From NCBI GenBank assembly GCA_029212275.1, contig JARGOI010000003.1:1-30940 (forward strand): DNA of 30,940 bases. The letters run 5' to 3'. Below the pieces are notes generated by a model. That model did no database searches and was not told the DNA's origin. It saw nothing but the letters and a program-made list of their open reading frames with translations. This document shows, one piece after another, positions 16,101 to 23,193 of this stretch. Each line of letters begins with the position of its first letter. The stretch's first letter is position 1. Position numbers and translations under genes: made by a program. The stretch is from Thalassolituus sp. (GTDB lineage: Bacteria > Pseudomonadota > Gammaproteobacteria > Pseudomonadales > Oceanobacteraceae).

Positions 16101-17895
16101 CTATATTTGCGTTTTTGAAGCAAATTTTGGTGGTACGTGGCAAGTAATAGCTAATACGATATTTGAAGTGTTATCACCTAAGGTTAATTCAGATATATCT
16201 ATTGGTACAACAAATCGGGTATTGGTTCTTACCGATGCCCCTCGCCAATGTTCTGCTTTAGAAGACATTCACGTTGCTGCCAAATTTGGCGCAGAGCTAT
16301 CTATCAGCAATCAGATTACCGTACGTTTATTGAATGAAGACGGCGTTGTATTTGATACAGAAGTAGTTTCAGTGTTCGATGTTGATATTAATCAAAGCTA
16401 CGGTACTCCTTCTGAGCCGGATCTTGCTGTTAAAGCATCAGCCTCAGGAGAGTTGGAGTTCGTACTTACGAAGCCAGGTGGGATACCCCACCATCATTAC
16501 CAAGTTCAGGTAGAAGTCAAAAAGAGTTGGTTTACGTCTGTAGAAAAGTCATGGTCTATAGATAGCAGTTGTGATCGTCCTCTTACAATTGGTGAGGTGT
16601 ATGAAGACCTCACACTTCTTGATTGGAATATATGGCGAAATGAAGAGGACCTCCGTGAGATTGATCCATATGGTCCTACTGGCGCTCCCAATCTGAATAT
16701 ACAGAATGATTTTATTAAAGGCCTACTTGATGACGCAGGCTGGGGGTATACCTTGGTTCATACAGCTGAGGACTTTGCGTATGAACACCGTACAGGGGAT
16801 TACGGTAGCTACTTAATAATGTCTGAGCGTCCTCAGCTTCACTGGAAAGTACAGAAAGAAATTCGTGAAGCTGTCGTTGCTGGTAAAGGTCTGATTGTCG
16901 CTGGTGCATATGATAAACGTAATCATTGGCTGGAACCTGCCCTTGGGATGGATGTGGTTGGCCACCACCCTTGGGCGAGAGAACTGAATTTGAATGAGTC
17001 ATCTGTTACTGGCGAACAACAGTTGCCATTAGTTTATGAGGACAGAGTTCAGGGTATTTGGCTGGATGGAGCATCTCTTATTGGTGAGTACACGCTTGCG
17101 GCAGACCAGAGTGAAGGCTGGACGTGGCTAGATCAGCATAGTTTTGTAATCGGCGACATTTTTGACTTTAAACGTAAGGCCATCACGCAATACGAATACG
17201 GTGATGGCAAGAGTTTATTCTTTGGTTTCGACTTGCTTTTAGAGGCTACGTCAGAGGGAGTTGCAGGAGCATACTCCACTCTTCTTCTTGATTCGTTGGA
17301 ATGGATTCAACATGAATTTAATGAAGGTGCGTATCCGTTCTCTGTTGTCCCAGTGGATATTGAATGGGTCAATAACCGGGGAGCTGTTCAAGTTACAAGC
17401 ACATTGACGAGTAGTGGTGGCGCGAGCGTTGTAGATGCAGAAGATTTTGTTGAAGAAGGAAATACGCTTTCAACAAACTTTGAAATGGCAGAGCAAGAAG
17501 TACGTAAGCAGAAGGTATATGTTGAATTGTCTGAACAGCCAGTGCAGCAATTGATCTTAGAGACCATTACTATTGATGGTGACCAAAGAACAGTTCAAGC
17601 GGACGCATCGATTGAATTATTCACACAGTCTAGACCATCACTGGATAGCACCCAAGGAGAGCTGGATAACCTGGCGTGGCAGTACTGGTATCGTGTTAGT
17701 TACAGGTCTGCATGGCTCAAATTCAAACTGGCTCGCTCTGCTTTTGAAGCTGGATATTATAACGAGGCTCAGGGACTATTTTTAATAACAGCAGATTTAT
17801 TGTTAGTAGGCGACGAGCCAGAAGTCATATCTGCGCGTAAGTCTTTATACAGTCACATAGAAACCACAGGTCGTCTGCTGGCACTTGATCAATAA
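10174..17895 (+). CDS. Giant exported multidomain protein (2573 aa)
   Basis: AAAGGA precedes the ATG and a signal peptide covers residues 1-25 (cleavage near SFA). Domains in order: alpha/alpha-toroid of prenyltransferase/squalene-cyclase type, ~30-285 (motifs EDGGFGY, SDGGWGLS, DNGSWD); five carboxypeptidase-regulatory-like beta-sandwich repeats, ~296-728, each with a P-I/L-x-x-A...SDG-x-F pattern; CARDB-like sandwiches, ~730-1000; a second toroid-like segment with a heme-c-type motif CLGCH (Cys1033-His1037); an NHL/SMP-30-like propeller, ~1172-1416; a toroid segment, ~1428-1573 (NSDGGWGRYN); further CARDB-like domains, ~1590-2130; a class-I GATase/ThuA-like Rossmann domain, ~2146-2386 (AVVAGKGLIVAGAYDKRN); and a helical tail. 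No sortase or autotransporter signal is seen. Role unknown: likely a surface or periplasmic scaffold working with the next gene, 12 bases downstream. A G9 tract lies at 13862-13870. The 3' third has higher GC than the 5' part. Confidence 0.85.
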   Translation: MESLKKFALAFFCLLCFTSPIKSFAYLSGNSDQAAAWLGQQQIDGRIVDSEFSKATEYQSTLEALLSFQDNKNLGSFDRSSAINYVKNPEEITAEYIAKAASLGIQSTADGKNLLAALYAMKNEDGGFGYREDYGSTSLDTGFSLIALNQLNQRNGSFSMGAISYLINHQNSDGGWGLSYESLPYVTAIVMLALKPFEEIYSDVPSLLSDGQRFLFSQSSVEKAWGENFLTAMSALALIPVLSNPNLIDDKLNVLVDSQSDNGSWDQDSFTTALAIQSINAREARRSLGEEVQFGGISGFVYKAGSSEPLIGVDIKIIEIEGLSVISNSDGYFFIPNILEGSYTLQASKPGFDSASSVVNVKEGQVTAAGTLILNVEISNGIFRGQIFDAVTLEPLNSALVTLNGTNFYSSFTNTDGDFEITVVDSDAGSFTIQKDGYVSLNGSATIVAGKITELRQGMRRENSSSNDDPLDIVGTIIDGTTNSPISGATFSLNNSLSVSSNSDGTFVLQAVPLGSYQVSLLAQGYVTQQYSVEIISGASGDLGTFVMYTETESEAPIDIDVSGMVLDGITGKPISDAQVVLSIDGQSVISSENGSFQINGIEVLSFQLSVTAEGYSPGQYNIQASSFGDIQVVLNVSPIPENSDQNSSQLSGVVTNSITGEIVSNVNISIADTGNSTSSDINGLYEFNDINALMFDLNISAPGYGRITRSIQFAEVGNYLLDIELEPIASDRIQILSINSPSDWPANTTAEISAEVVNLTQVVQNVLLIAEVFDNNGASVAVISPFSEFNGNIITSEFEFNAEEKKRLTIPWDTAQFPPQLYQVVLRAVEPGSILASQPRGKIIAEGSGSVILVSTSEITGILDLTPPLTQAGATTPVGLNAIVRNAGNVPFNAHDMELEIINGETNELIYTDTLFLPGLEVGQNTTLDFGSWIPTQTGELIVTIRPLDLNISGQVTGGLYVGDIARGEFTVNPAIVSEGTKTVQAQVSLQGVDTRTGSSTDPLFDLVKDSVQRGGNYVTKEGEAWISRNRCLGCHIQTQSSFGLSSSLDKANIGKISTIAMFNSIASSQQKQGELMDRHPQWPIVQTGLGLWAMSSFPNKEFSFRTKYKAAKYLYSRKLTSGNSTYWRSERTSPGWWNGNTSITSIIAHGYVDLIKSAEDIDISTLTELQFETSVSIGSGDIRDIKISDNGEIFVIKYSGDIDRVNIETGEISTYISGLPYGITGLARGGDGVLYVVGDNRQLLKVNTDLSWEVLYSQSGIMRDIEIGKDGLLYVSDQQGDQILVFDTEGNIQRKIQSGLFANPEGLVFDKDNNLFVSSSDRYSVVRIASDDSVELYAGSLAYRPSRIGLDVNGDLIVASLSKYNTPAGMYRITEGGSAERVSSGKIYRGFDTYNGNSYVVDRSEGRLNKITYIQLDVSLLNSLKAEIPRMANYFESSSRSQDRDNSVLAMRLQGMTVVRELIDDPVLLADIDAAIIFIDDLLRQRQNSDGGWGRYNGQSSDALITALVGIAVDGTNPSPDDPAVRNTIQHLLNKQSSDGSWYNSNNGLGTRLAATSLIMAYMPKALDRLGGINVDLRLTFSENVLPEAFSISPSEIIQDTLNNTEYVWSIDGVTDSGRDIKFDLELFDMELNEVRAAATNAYIEFDNSFTDERLRVDLKIPEITARSELQLVQVSSDKAIYQANEDVTITAIISNTGSTMASGDVVISIIPSGYENPLATLSPFSVIDVPADTNRTVNDKWNTGTTFVGDYIIKAELFDLEGRPLSEQITQITISAPAAAVNTFVSTDKPVYTSWDSALIIGQVQNVAVNASLDSFVAEMKVSDPQSNVIFTENRIVNSLSPSTIQQFNFYLPLSGAIEGQYQVTWTAKDSASGNSLSESITQFKVLRREIQDLLGSVTATNDRIFHNGTNQCHFDLLNRGNAGFDSLQIATSILNVESEQLVLREETTLPLSPSENKQLQMQFEATGKPYGGYICVFEANFGGTWQVIANTIFEVLSPKVNSDISIGTTNRVLVLTDAPRQCSALEDIHVAAKFGAELSISNQITVRLLNEDGVVFDTEVVSVFDVDINQSYGTPSEPDLAVKASASGELEFVLTKPGGIPHHHYQVQVEVKKSWFTSVEKSWSIDSSCDRPLTIGEVYEDLTLLDWNIWRNEEDLREIDPYGPTGAPNLNIQNDFIKGLLDDAGWGYTLVHTAEDFAYEHRTGDYGSYLIMSERPQLHWKVQKEIREAVVAGKGLIVAGAYDKRNHWLEPALGMDVVGHHPWARELNLNESSVTGEQQLPLVYEDRVQGIWLDGASLIGEYTLAADQSEGWTWLDQHSFVIGDIFDFKRKAITQYEYGDGKSLFFGFDLLLEATSEGVAGAYSTLLLDSLEWIQHEFNEGAYPFSVVPVDIEWVNNRGAVQVTSTLTSSGGASVVDAEDFVEEGNTLSTNFEMAEQEVRKQKVYVELSEQPVQQLILETITIDGDQRTVQADASIELFTQSRPSLDSTQGELDNLAWQYWYRVSYRSAWLKFKLARSAFEAGYYNEAQGLFLITADLLLVGDEPEVISARKSLYSHIETTGRLLALDQ
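13862..13870 (+). repeat. G9 homopolymer inside the giant gene
   Basis: Nine consecutive G residues fall in codons ~1229-1232, at the start of a propeller blade (LARGGDG). Gain or loss of one G would stop translation in mid-protein. Such tracts drive phase variation in other surface genes. Confidence 0.9.
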
Positions 17896-17907
17896 GGAAG
17901 TTTAAAA

Positions 17908-20900
17908 ATGACACACGGAAATAACGCAATGCTGATGACTGATGGACAGCAGATAGAGACGGGCGTTCGTAGTACACCCTTATTACGCCATATTGCACGA
18001 TTGGTCCTTATCGTGTTGCTTAACGCGGTCATCTGGCCATCATGGGCGGTTGCTATCGAGGTAGAAAATCAAAAGCAGCAAGAAGAAGAGCGACGTTGGG
18101 ATATTGAGAATGCTGAGTTACATAAGGTTCTTGGTAATCTTCAAAGTCACATTGAAGAAAGAAAACAAAAAATAAATCAGAGAATTAATGATAGCTCGGG
18201 ATTTGTTGCTCAAGTTATGGGCATTATTGGGCTTGGAGAAGACGCGATTCAGGATGACGTTGGAGAAAAATTTCAGCAGCGTCTTCAAAGCCTAAGAGAA
18301 GGGGTTATTGACTCTCTTGATGCGGAACAAACTTGGTTACAGGAAAAACAGCTGCCAGAAAAAATTATGCAGCGACACCTAGAGACTCGTGAAAAAATCC
18401 TGAGCAGATACGCTGAAGTCACTACAAACTTAGAGAGCTTGGTTTCTACTGATCAGTCACTCGAAGAGCAGGCTGAGTACGCAGAAACACTGAATAATAT
18501 TCTGGAAAGCTTCACAACAAAGAAAGCTCGTGATCACTTCGATCCGAATAATCTGCCATGGGGGACCCCTGACCCTAAAACGACACCGGAGCCTGCAAGT
18601 ACGGCCAACGACCTAAGCAGCCGCTATGGTCTGCCATTGTATGAGCAAGGCGTACAGCTGGCATCAAATATTATTACTCCAGATATGTTGGGCAACCCCG
18701 GTGGTCCTAATCAGGAGCATCTTAATGCAACCATTGATGCACAAATCAGCGAAGCTATTACCGCAAAAGCCGAAGAGCTGAACCACGATCCAGTTGAGAT
18801 TTACCAGTGGGTGCGAAATAACATTGAATTTATTCCAAGCTACGGGTCGATACAGGGAGCAGACTATACACTTGAGTATCAGCGCGGCAATGCCTTTGAT
18901 ACAGCGAGTCTCTTAATTGCCTTGCTGCGAGCTTCCAACATACCTGCCCGCTATGCTTTTGGCTCTGTTAAGATGCCCGCAGATAAAGTAATGAACTGGG
19001 TAGGCAACGCCAAAACACCAGAAGCTGCTGGCAACTTAATCGGGCAGGGAGGCATTCCTGCAAAGGGCTTAGTATCTGGAGGCAAGATAAGTCATTTCCT
19101 TCTTGAACATGTATGGGTCGAAGCTTGGATTGACTATTTCCCAAGCCGTGGTGCAAAGCATAAAACTGGCGACAGCTGGATACCGATGGACGCAAGTTTC
19201 AAGCAATACGATTACAAAGAAGGTTTAAACCTTGCCGAGCAGGTGCCTTTTGATGCTGAATCATTGGTAACGTCTATTGAGCAGAACACCACCATTAATG
19301 AAGACGAAGGTTGGGTGCAGAACCTACCACAACAGAATATAGAAGATGCGTTAACGGCGTACCAGACTCAACTTGAGGACTACATCACCAACCAGAACCC
19401 ACAAGCAACTGTCGGTGAAGTTCTTGGAGCTTCAGACATTAAGGCGGTCGTTTATGAATCATTGGCTGCCTCTCTGCCATACAATCTTGTAACACGAAAG
19501 CTTACTTCCGCGAGCCTAAAGGATAGTCAGCGCTGGAAGTTTAAGTTTGAACTATCAGGTAGTTATTATGGAAGGACTAATGGCACTTATTTTAGTGTTT
19601 CTAAACCTACGGTTGAGCTGGCGGGCAAAGCACTTTCGTTATCCTATTCTCCAGCAACTGAAGATGACGAAGCGGTAATTGTTAGTAAACTACCAGAACC
19701 TGATGAAAATGGTGAGATTAATCCCGAAGATATTCCAAATACCTTGCCGGGTTATCTGATTAATCTTATTGGTGAATTCAAAATTGGTGATGAAGTTGTT
19801 GCAACAACAACAGCAATGTCCATGGGTACTGAGTTAATTACAGATACTGGTTATTGGGAGCCAAACCGGGGCTGGCGTATGAGTCGCAATGAGCCGATTG
19901 CAGGTGAATATCAAGCCTACGCCCTCGACCTCCAAGGGATTGCGCCAGAGCAAGCCGAAAAGCTAAAACAGAACCTTGAAGCGACCCAGGAAAATATCGA
20001 AACAGAGAACTATGATGCTCTCACTAAGCAAGGGCTAGTTGGAAATACTCTCTACGCCACCATACTTAGCTATATGGCGCTGAATAATTTACAGGATAGC
20101 ATCCAGTCAAAAAGCGCGGGCATGATCACCTATCGCGCACCAAGCTATGGCCAGTTCAAAACCAAAGTGACCCCACAGTACTGGTACGGTGTCCCTCGTA
20201 ATGTCGAACTGGGTGGTCTGACCATGGACGTAGACCTGATGATGAATTATCAGGTCGATGAGTCGAACGACTACGATAAGTTCCTAGCCTACAATCAAGC
20301 GCAAGGTGCAAGAATGTCGGCCATGGAGCACCTAGTGCCTGAGCAAATGTTTAGCTCCGACGTTGACTCTGCTCGTGGGATTAGTGCCGTTAAGGCATTG
20401 CAGATCGCAGGTGCTGAAGGTCAGAAAATCTGGACGATCACGTCTGCGAACGTCGATGTAGCCGTCAATAACCTAAAATTACCCGCTGAGATTATTAGTG
20501 AAATTCGCAACTCGGCAGCAGTAGGTATGGAGATTACGGCACATGAGCAACCAGTGAATTTTTATGGCAGTAATCAGGTGGGCTATGTGATTTTGGATCC
20601 ACAGACTGGGGCGGGTGCGTATAAGATAGGTGGTGGAGAGAGCGGTGGGGAGCTTAATGTTGAGTCGAAGGAAATAAGCATTACAGCTTTGTTGCTTGCA
20701 GGTTCTCCGCAAGAAGATCGTTCTATTACTGAAGAGGAAATTTTAATGATTGGAATTCTTCTTGATAAATTTTCAAACTGGGGCTTAAGTTTGTTCGAAA
20801 AAATAGATTGTATTGTTGGTGTTGTTAAAGATTATTCTGATCAATTATTCTTTGCAGCATCTGCTGTGGGAACACTCGCTTTGGGTAAGAAGAACTTAAA

Positions 20901-21018
20901 ACCAAATGTTCGACAATTTTTAAAGAAATATAAGTTAGCTTCTTATCTAATTGCAGTGTATTCAATAAGTGTAGTCGCAGTAGAAACTGCTTTATGTTTG
21001 GTTGATAAGGGTAGGTGA
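17908..21018 (+). CDS. Transglutaminase-fold exported protein lacking the catalytic Cys, with a variable-looking C-terminal tip
   Basis: This 1036-residue protein starts after AAGGAAG, 12 bases past the giant gene, so the two are probably co-transcribed. A hydrophobic segment at ~28-50 with a basic lead is a long signal or anchor. A charged coiled coil spans ~52-95 and probably continues to ~180. A transglutaminase-like core lies at ~285-435: RGNAFDTASLLIALLRASNI at 326-345, EHVWVEAW with His401, WIPMDAS with Asp428. The usual Cys position (G-x-C) is Ala329, so peptide crosslinking or hydrolysis through Cys is not expected. A beta-rich region follows to ~900. A Gly-rich junction (DPQTGAGAYKIGGGE) precedes an AT-rich C-terminal ~120 residues with three hydrophobic stretches. 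This layout resembles polymorphic toxins with exchangeable tips. Confidence 0.82.
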   Translation: MTHGNNAMLMTDGQQIETGVRSTPLLRHIARLVLIVLLNAVIWPSWAVAIEVENQKQQEEERRWDIENAELHKVLGNLQSHIEERKQKINQRINDSSGFVAQVMGIIGLGEDAIQDDVGEKFQQRLQSLREGVIDSLDAEQTWLQEKQLPEKIMQRHLETREKILSRYAEVTTNLESLVSTDQSLEEQAEYAETLNNILESFTTKKARDHFDPNNLPWGTPDPKTTPEPASTANDLSSRYGLPLYEQGVQLASNIITPDMLGNPGGPNQEHLNATIDAQISEAITAKAEELNHDPVEIYQWVRNNIEFIPSYGSIQGADYTLEYQRGNAFDTASLLIALLRASNIPARYAFGSVKMPADKVMNWVGNAKTPEAAGNLIGQGGIPAKGLVSGGKISHFLLEHVWVEAWIDYFPSRGAKHKTGDSWIPMDASFKQYDYKEGLNLAEQVPFDAESLVTSIEQNTTINEDEGWVQNLPQQNIEDALTAYQTQLEDYITNQNPQATVGEVLGASDIKAVVYESLAASLPYNLVTRKLTSASLKDSQRWKFKFELSGSYYGRTNGTYFSVSKPTVELAGKALSLSYSPATEDDEAVIVSKLPEPDENGEINPEDIPNTLPGYLINLIGEFKIGDEVVATTTAMSMGTELITDTGYWEPNRGWRMSRNEPIAGEYQAYALDLQGIAPEQAEKLKQNLEATQENIETENYDALTKQGLVGNTLYATILSYMALNNLQDSIQSKSAGMITYRAPSYGQFKTKVTPQYWYGVPRNVELGGLTMDVDLMMNYQVDESNDYDKFLAYNQAQGARMSAMEHLVPEQMFSSDVDSARGISAVKALQIAGAEGQKIWTITSANVDVAVNNLKLPAEIISEIRNSAAVGMEITAHEQPVNFYGSNQVGYVILDPQTGAGAYKIGGGESGGELNVESKEISITALLLAGSPQEDRSITEEEILMIGILLDKFSNWGLSLFEKIDCIVGVVKDYSDQLFFAASAVGTLALGKKNLKPNVRQFLKKYKLASYLIAVYSISVVAVETALCLVDKGR

Positions 21019-21025
21019 AATAATT

Positions 21026-21421
21026 GTGTTTATAGCTAGAGTTATTATTGCTGTTATATGTATTGTGGTTCAATATTCTGTATCTTTAGCTATTGGGTCG
21101 AATTTAATGTTTGAACCAGATTATATATATATATTAAAACTACTTGTTATTTTTTTATTCGGTTTTTTGATGATGACATCTGCAATTATTGCTCGATATC
21201 CTATCTCTTGGGAGTCATTCTATGATGAGGAGAATGATGATTACTCGTTGTCATTATTGCTGTCTTCTAAAAGAGTCGTTTTTGGCTTTTTTGGTTTGTT
21301 TTTGAGTCCGCAACTAGGACTTTTTCTAATTGATTATTCTCCAATATTAATGATATTGATGCTGTTCTCTTTCATATTTTCTTTCTTGTTGGTTTTGTTC
21401 GGATCTGGTTGGAAAAAATAA
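21026..21421 (+). CDS. AT-rich membrane protein, candidate partner or immunity protein
   Basis: The protein is ~131 residues if translation starts at GTG 21026, which has AGGTGA ~10 nt upstream and lies 7 bases past the preceding stop. TTG at 21002 would give 139 residues and overlap the previous gene. About four membrane helices are visible (residues ~1-24, 30-53, 83-103 and 106-126 from the GTG), with an acidic loop (YDEENDD) in the middle and GSGWKK at the end. No family is recognised. GC is low, as in the tip of the upstream protein. The tight spacing behind a possible toxin tip suggests an immunity or accessory role. That is inference. Confidence 0.65.
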   Translation: MFIARVIIAVICIVVQYSVSLAIGSNLMFEPDYIYILKLLVIFLFGFLMMTSAIIARYPISWESFYDEENDDYSLSLLLSSKRVVFGFFGLFLSPQLGLFLIDYSPILMILMLFSFIFSFLLVLFGSGWKK

Positions 21422-21439
21422 ATATAATCAAGCCGAGAT

Positions 21440-21967
21440 ATGAAGGTTTTAATGTATAAAATAATATCGTTTGATTTTATTTTTGCGATGGGCATGGGAG
21501 GAGGGTTTCTATTTACCTATACATACTTCCTATATTTTAGAAAATTTCATATGAATAGAGTTATTAAGGAATTAATTGGGCAGAGTGTAAAAGTCAAATC
21601 TCAAGATAGTACAGATTTGAGAAAAATATTTTATGTACATTCTGTCTATAAAGTAAATAATATTTCAATAGCAACTTCCTTCCCATTTATTATGCCTCAA
21701 TATTTTAATTTTCCATTTCTTCTAGTTCAGGTTGAAAATGATAGATATAGTGGGATATTTTATCGGTCTGGATTGACAACTTCTGTGGAATATATGGTAT
21801 TTCGAGGTGATGAACGTGTAAAAAATATAGGAGGCAAGCGCCACAAGTCAGTAAAAGGAGAAACAGGGATAATAAAAACTCCATATTTAGGCACTGTGTA
21901 CATATACAAACTAAAATTTTTCAAATTTAAAAAGGATGCTAATGCTGCTTTAAAACATTGGATTTGA
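21440..21967 (+). CDS. Membrane-anchored hypothetical protein, AT-rich
   Basis: This 175-residue protein has one N-terminal membrane helix (~9-32, Gly-rich MGMGGGF) followed by a basic, beta-rich domain. Landmarks are IGQSVKVKSQD, FYVHSVYKVN, FPFLLVQVEN and GTVYIYKLKFFKF. It starts 18 bases after the previous stop; GAGAT is a weak ribosome site. No known family. It belongs to the same low-GC block as its neighbour and the C-terminus of the transglutaminase-fold protein, so it may serve the same system. Alternatively it is unrelated cargo. Confidence 0.62.
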   Translation: MKVLMYKIISFDFIFAMGMGGGFLFTYTYFLYFRKFHMNRVIKELIGQSVKVKSQDSTDLRKIFYVHSVYKVNNISIATSFPFIMPQYFNFPFLLVQVENDRYSGIFYRSGLTTSVEYMVFRGDERVKNIGGKRHKSVKGETGIIKTPYLGTVYIYKLKFFKFKKDANAALKHWI

Positions 21968-22144
21968 AAGGAACAGAACTATTTAAACACGTATAATAAA
22001 CAGAAAGAACTCAAATACTAAGACGTTTGTTTACGAATCATAGGCTGACTCTCTGTCGCACAACCTCCCCACATGAAAACTAACTGCCTTTGATTGTCTA
22101 CTTGTGATTTTTGTAGTGATACAGTGATTTTGGCCACCTAAATA

Positions 22145-22163
22145 GAGGTGATATCATCACCTC
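22145..22163. terminator. Possible terminator hairpin after the operon
   Basis: GAGGTGAT and ATCACCTC form a perfect 8-bp stem with a 3-nt loop, followed by ATTTAAT rather than a clean T-run. It is ~180 bases after the last gene of the block, so weak evidence for termination. Confidence 0.35.
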
Positions 22164-22257
22164 ATTTAATACTTAGGTAAGCTAATGAGTAGAGTAGTGA
22201 ATCGCTCCTAGTTTTCAAAACACCCATTTTCTTCAAAACATTTCTTTCCTTAGTCGC

Positions 22258-22467
22258 TTGGCAAAAAAAATTAAAATTACCATAGCGGCGTGTGGAATTA
22301 TAAAACAGAAACACCACTTGTTTATCAAACACCAAAGTTATTCAAAAATATATGAATACTACCAACTGATCCTGTGTCCTTGCCGTCACTGCCATCTACC
22401 TTATCTGTTCAATCATAATCGTCTCACCATAAACTGTGGCCATGGCCACAGTTTTGTCCCCACCTGA
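22258..22467 (+). CDS. Doubtful 69-residue Cys/His-rich small protein
   Basis: The frame starts at TTG with no clear ribosome site. Its second half reads CPCRHCHLPYLFNHNRL then INCGHGHSF, which resembles a small zinc-binding knuckle (several C/H pairs). The last CGHGH is encoded by the perfect 24-bp palindrome at 22431-22454, so the Cys/His pattern may partly be an accident of that palindrome. If real, it could be a DNA-binding accessory protein of the recombinase module. Not recognised; low confidence. Confidence 0.25.
   Translation: MAKKIKITIAACGIIKQKHHLFIKHQSYSKIYEYYQLILCPCRHCHLPYLFNHNRLTINCGHGHSFVPT
22431..22454. repeat. Perfect 24-bp palindrome
   Basis: The sequence is its own reverse complement over 24 bases, centred on GGCCATGGCC and flanked by AAA/TTT. 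With no loop it suits a dimeric protein site or a cruciform better than an RNA hairpin. Confidence 0.9.
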
Positions 22468-22605
22468 TATTACGTCCGTCAGTAAAATATATTTATAAAA
22501 ATCCAATAAAATCAATAATTTGAATGAGTCTCAGATGGTTTTCTTGTCTGCAATGAGATCTCAGGCCTACCTGTTTTTTCTAAAAATCCAATCCCAAATG
22601 ACCTC

Positions 22606-23019
22606 TGTCCCTCCGTTGCTACAGGTGCAATGACCATAGCAAAACCGGATGTTTAATAATTTCACTCGAGAAATCACTGAATGTCCCGAGGTTGCTATAG
22701 GTAAAACGACCGATAGTAACGAGAGCATAACTGATGATTTCCCTCGAGAAACCGCTAAATGTCTCGACGTTGCTATAGGTGAAACGACCCAAAGCAACGA
22801 GAACAGAATCGATATTTTCTTCGAGAAACCACGAAATGTCCCTCCGTTGCTACAGGTGCAATGACCATAGCAAAACAGGCTGTTCAATAATTTCACTCGA
22901 GAAATCATGAATATTCCAACGTTGCTATGGCTGAAATAGACCATAACAGCAGGATATTCGGAATAACTTTTTCGAGAAATCCATGAGTTTCCCTACATCG
23001 CTATAGGTAATTAATTACC
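22606..23019 (+). repeat. Array of six ~76-bp hairpin-bearing tandem repeats
   Basis: Units begin at 22615, 22691, 22769, 22846, 22921 and 22997, with spacings of 76, 78, 77, 75 and 76. Each has a hairpin of the form GTTGCTAtaGGT...ACC(g)ATAGcAAC, then a spacer, then a conserved TCGAGAAAtC module (the last unit is incomplete). Stem changes are often compensated: unit 2 has a G-U pair where unit 3 has G-C. Units 1 and 4 share 40 identical bases (22606-22645 and 22837-22876), hinting at a three-unit higher-order repeat. The last unit ends in the 14-bp palindrome GGTAATTAATTACC at 23006-23019. It lies directly upstream of the two recombinase genes. Repeats are seen; a role as structured RNA or recombinase binding sites is inferred. 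Confidence 0.88.
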
Positions 23020-23064
23020 ACTGACGTGGTGGGCATGAAGAAGATTTTAATGATAAATCTGACT

Positions 23065-23130
23065 CCTGTCCCAGCTGCGTCACAGGAAAAATATGCCATC
23101 GCATGGCAGGGAAAATGACGTCTTTTTTTT
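23065..23130 (+). promoter_or_regulatory. Leader hairpins and T8 run before the recombinase genes
   Basis: CCTGT...ACAGG (23065-23086) and TGCCAT-CGC-ATGGCA (23094-23108) are followed by GACGTC and eight Ts (23123-23130), 63 bases before the first recombinase start codon. This could be a leader terminator or attenuator controlling the operon, or the terminator of a transcript covering the repeat array. Confidence 0.4.
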
Positions 23131-23193
23131 AAGAATTCGCCTCATCTATGTGCTGCTCTTGGTCTGTAAACACTCAGATTGGAGAAAAAATTT

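Larger units (their letters stand above)
21968..22605. other. AT-rich intergenic region with hairpins
   Basis: No well-supported gene is seen in these ~640 bases. They contain a small hairpin (22145-22163), a 69-codon Cys/His-rich frame of doubtful reality (22258-22467) and a perfect 24-bp palindrome (22431-22454). The region leads into the hairpin-repeat array. Confidence 0.55.

Noticed and set aside
22567..22944. Minus-strand 125-codon frame and plus-strand 71-codon frame across the repeats
   Set aside because: Their repetitive peptides are translations of the 76-bp units, unit lengths are not multiples of three throughout, and ribosome sites are lacking.
22606..23019. CRISPR array
   Set aside because: The whole ~76-bp unit is repeated, including the segments that would be spacers, and units are imperfect. 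There are no short identical repeats with unique spacers and no cas genes.
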